From an uncultured Verrucomicrobiota bacterium (GTDB taxonomy: Bacteria; Verrucomicrobiota; Verrucomicrobiia; Limisphaerales; UBA1096): a stretch of DNA of 5,283 nucleotides. The position numbers and the translations under genes were made by a program. Of the stretch, positions 5,264 to 5,283 are shown piece after piece (the stretch's first letter is position 1; each line of letters begins with the position of its first letter). The notes under the pieces were generated by a model. The model ran no database searches, was not told the DNA's origin, and saw nothing but the letters and a program-made list of their open reading frames with translations. The stretch spans positions 1 to 5,283 of the forward strand of contig CAJXAU010000149.1 in NCBI GenBank assembly GCA_913050205.1, written 5' to 3'.

Positions 5264-5283
5264 CGCTTGGCCAAGCGCTTGGT
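5264..5283. repeat. Iterated palindrome CGCTTGGCCAAGCG, copy 7, running into an eighth
   Basis: A full 14-bp palindrome at 5264-5277 overlaps the start of another at 5276-5282 (CGCTTGG, cut by the window edge; the last base, T, already departs from the motif). It lies 18 bp beyond the right arm of the long hairpin, so the element is bracketed by these palindromes. Confidence 0.78.

Overview
This window comes from a Gram-negative bacterium that makes lipid A, since it carries a complete lpxD. Its base composition is moderate. Several traits fit the Planctomycetes-Verrucomicrobia-Chlamydiae group, with Verrucomicrobiota my best guess: a run of Gfo/Idh/MocA oxidoreductases, start codons without recognisable Shine-Dalgarno sequences, and a highly iterated palindrome. 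The lineage is an inference from style; no taxonomic marker gene is present.

Layout. The left third is read on the minus strand. panD (aspartate 1-decarboxylase, 1139-1504) is followed after 3 bases by lpxD (lipid A acyltransferase, 98-1135). After another 52 bases comes what looks like the first 15 codons of a Na+/dicarboxylate-type symporter that runs off the left edge. A 199-bp divergent spacer (1505-1703) holds a strong-looking sigma70-type promoter facing right (-35 at 1615, -10 at 1638). The right two thirds, read on the plus strand, hold three full-length but clearly different Gfo/Idh/MocA oxidoreductases (1707-2867, 2874-3959, 4015-5148). The first two are 6 bases apart and surely co-transcribed. 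Between the second and third lies a perfect 9-bp hairpin with a T-run that ends only 5 bases before the third start codon. A 24-codon ORF overlapping the second gene's stop codon runs through this hairpin. After the third gene is a very long (27-30 bp) hairpin element.

How the genes work together. panD and lpxD are housekeeping genes (pantothenate/CoA and outer-membrane lipid A) with no obvious link to the oxidoreductases. The three oxidoreductases probably act on sugars, polyols or glycosides. Three unlike members in a row suggests successive oxidation and reduction steps, for example 3-keto-sugar chemistry or redox epimerisation, but no substrate can be read from the sequence.

The most unusual signal is the palindrome (CG)CTTGGCCAAG(CG). 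Its 8-bp core occurs seven times in 5.3 kb, inside genes in two different reading frames and in intergenic DNA. Two copies flank the 3' hairpin element. This looks like a HIP1-like genome-wide iterated palindrome.
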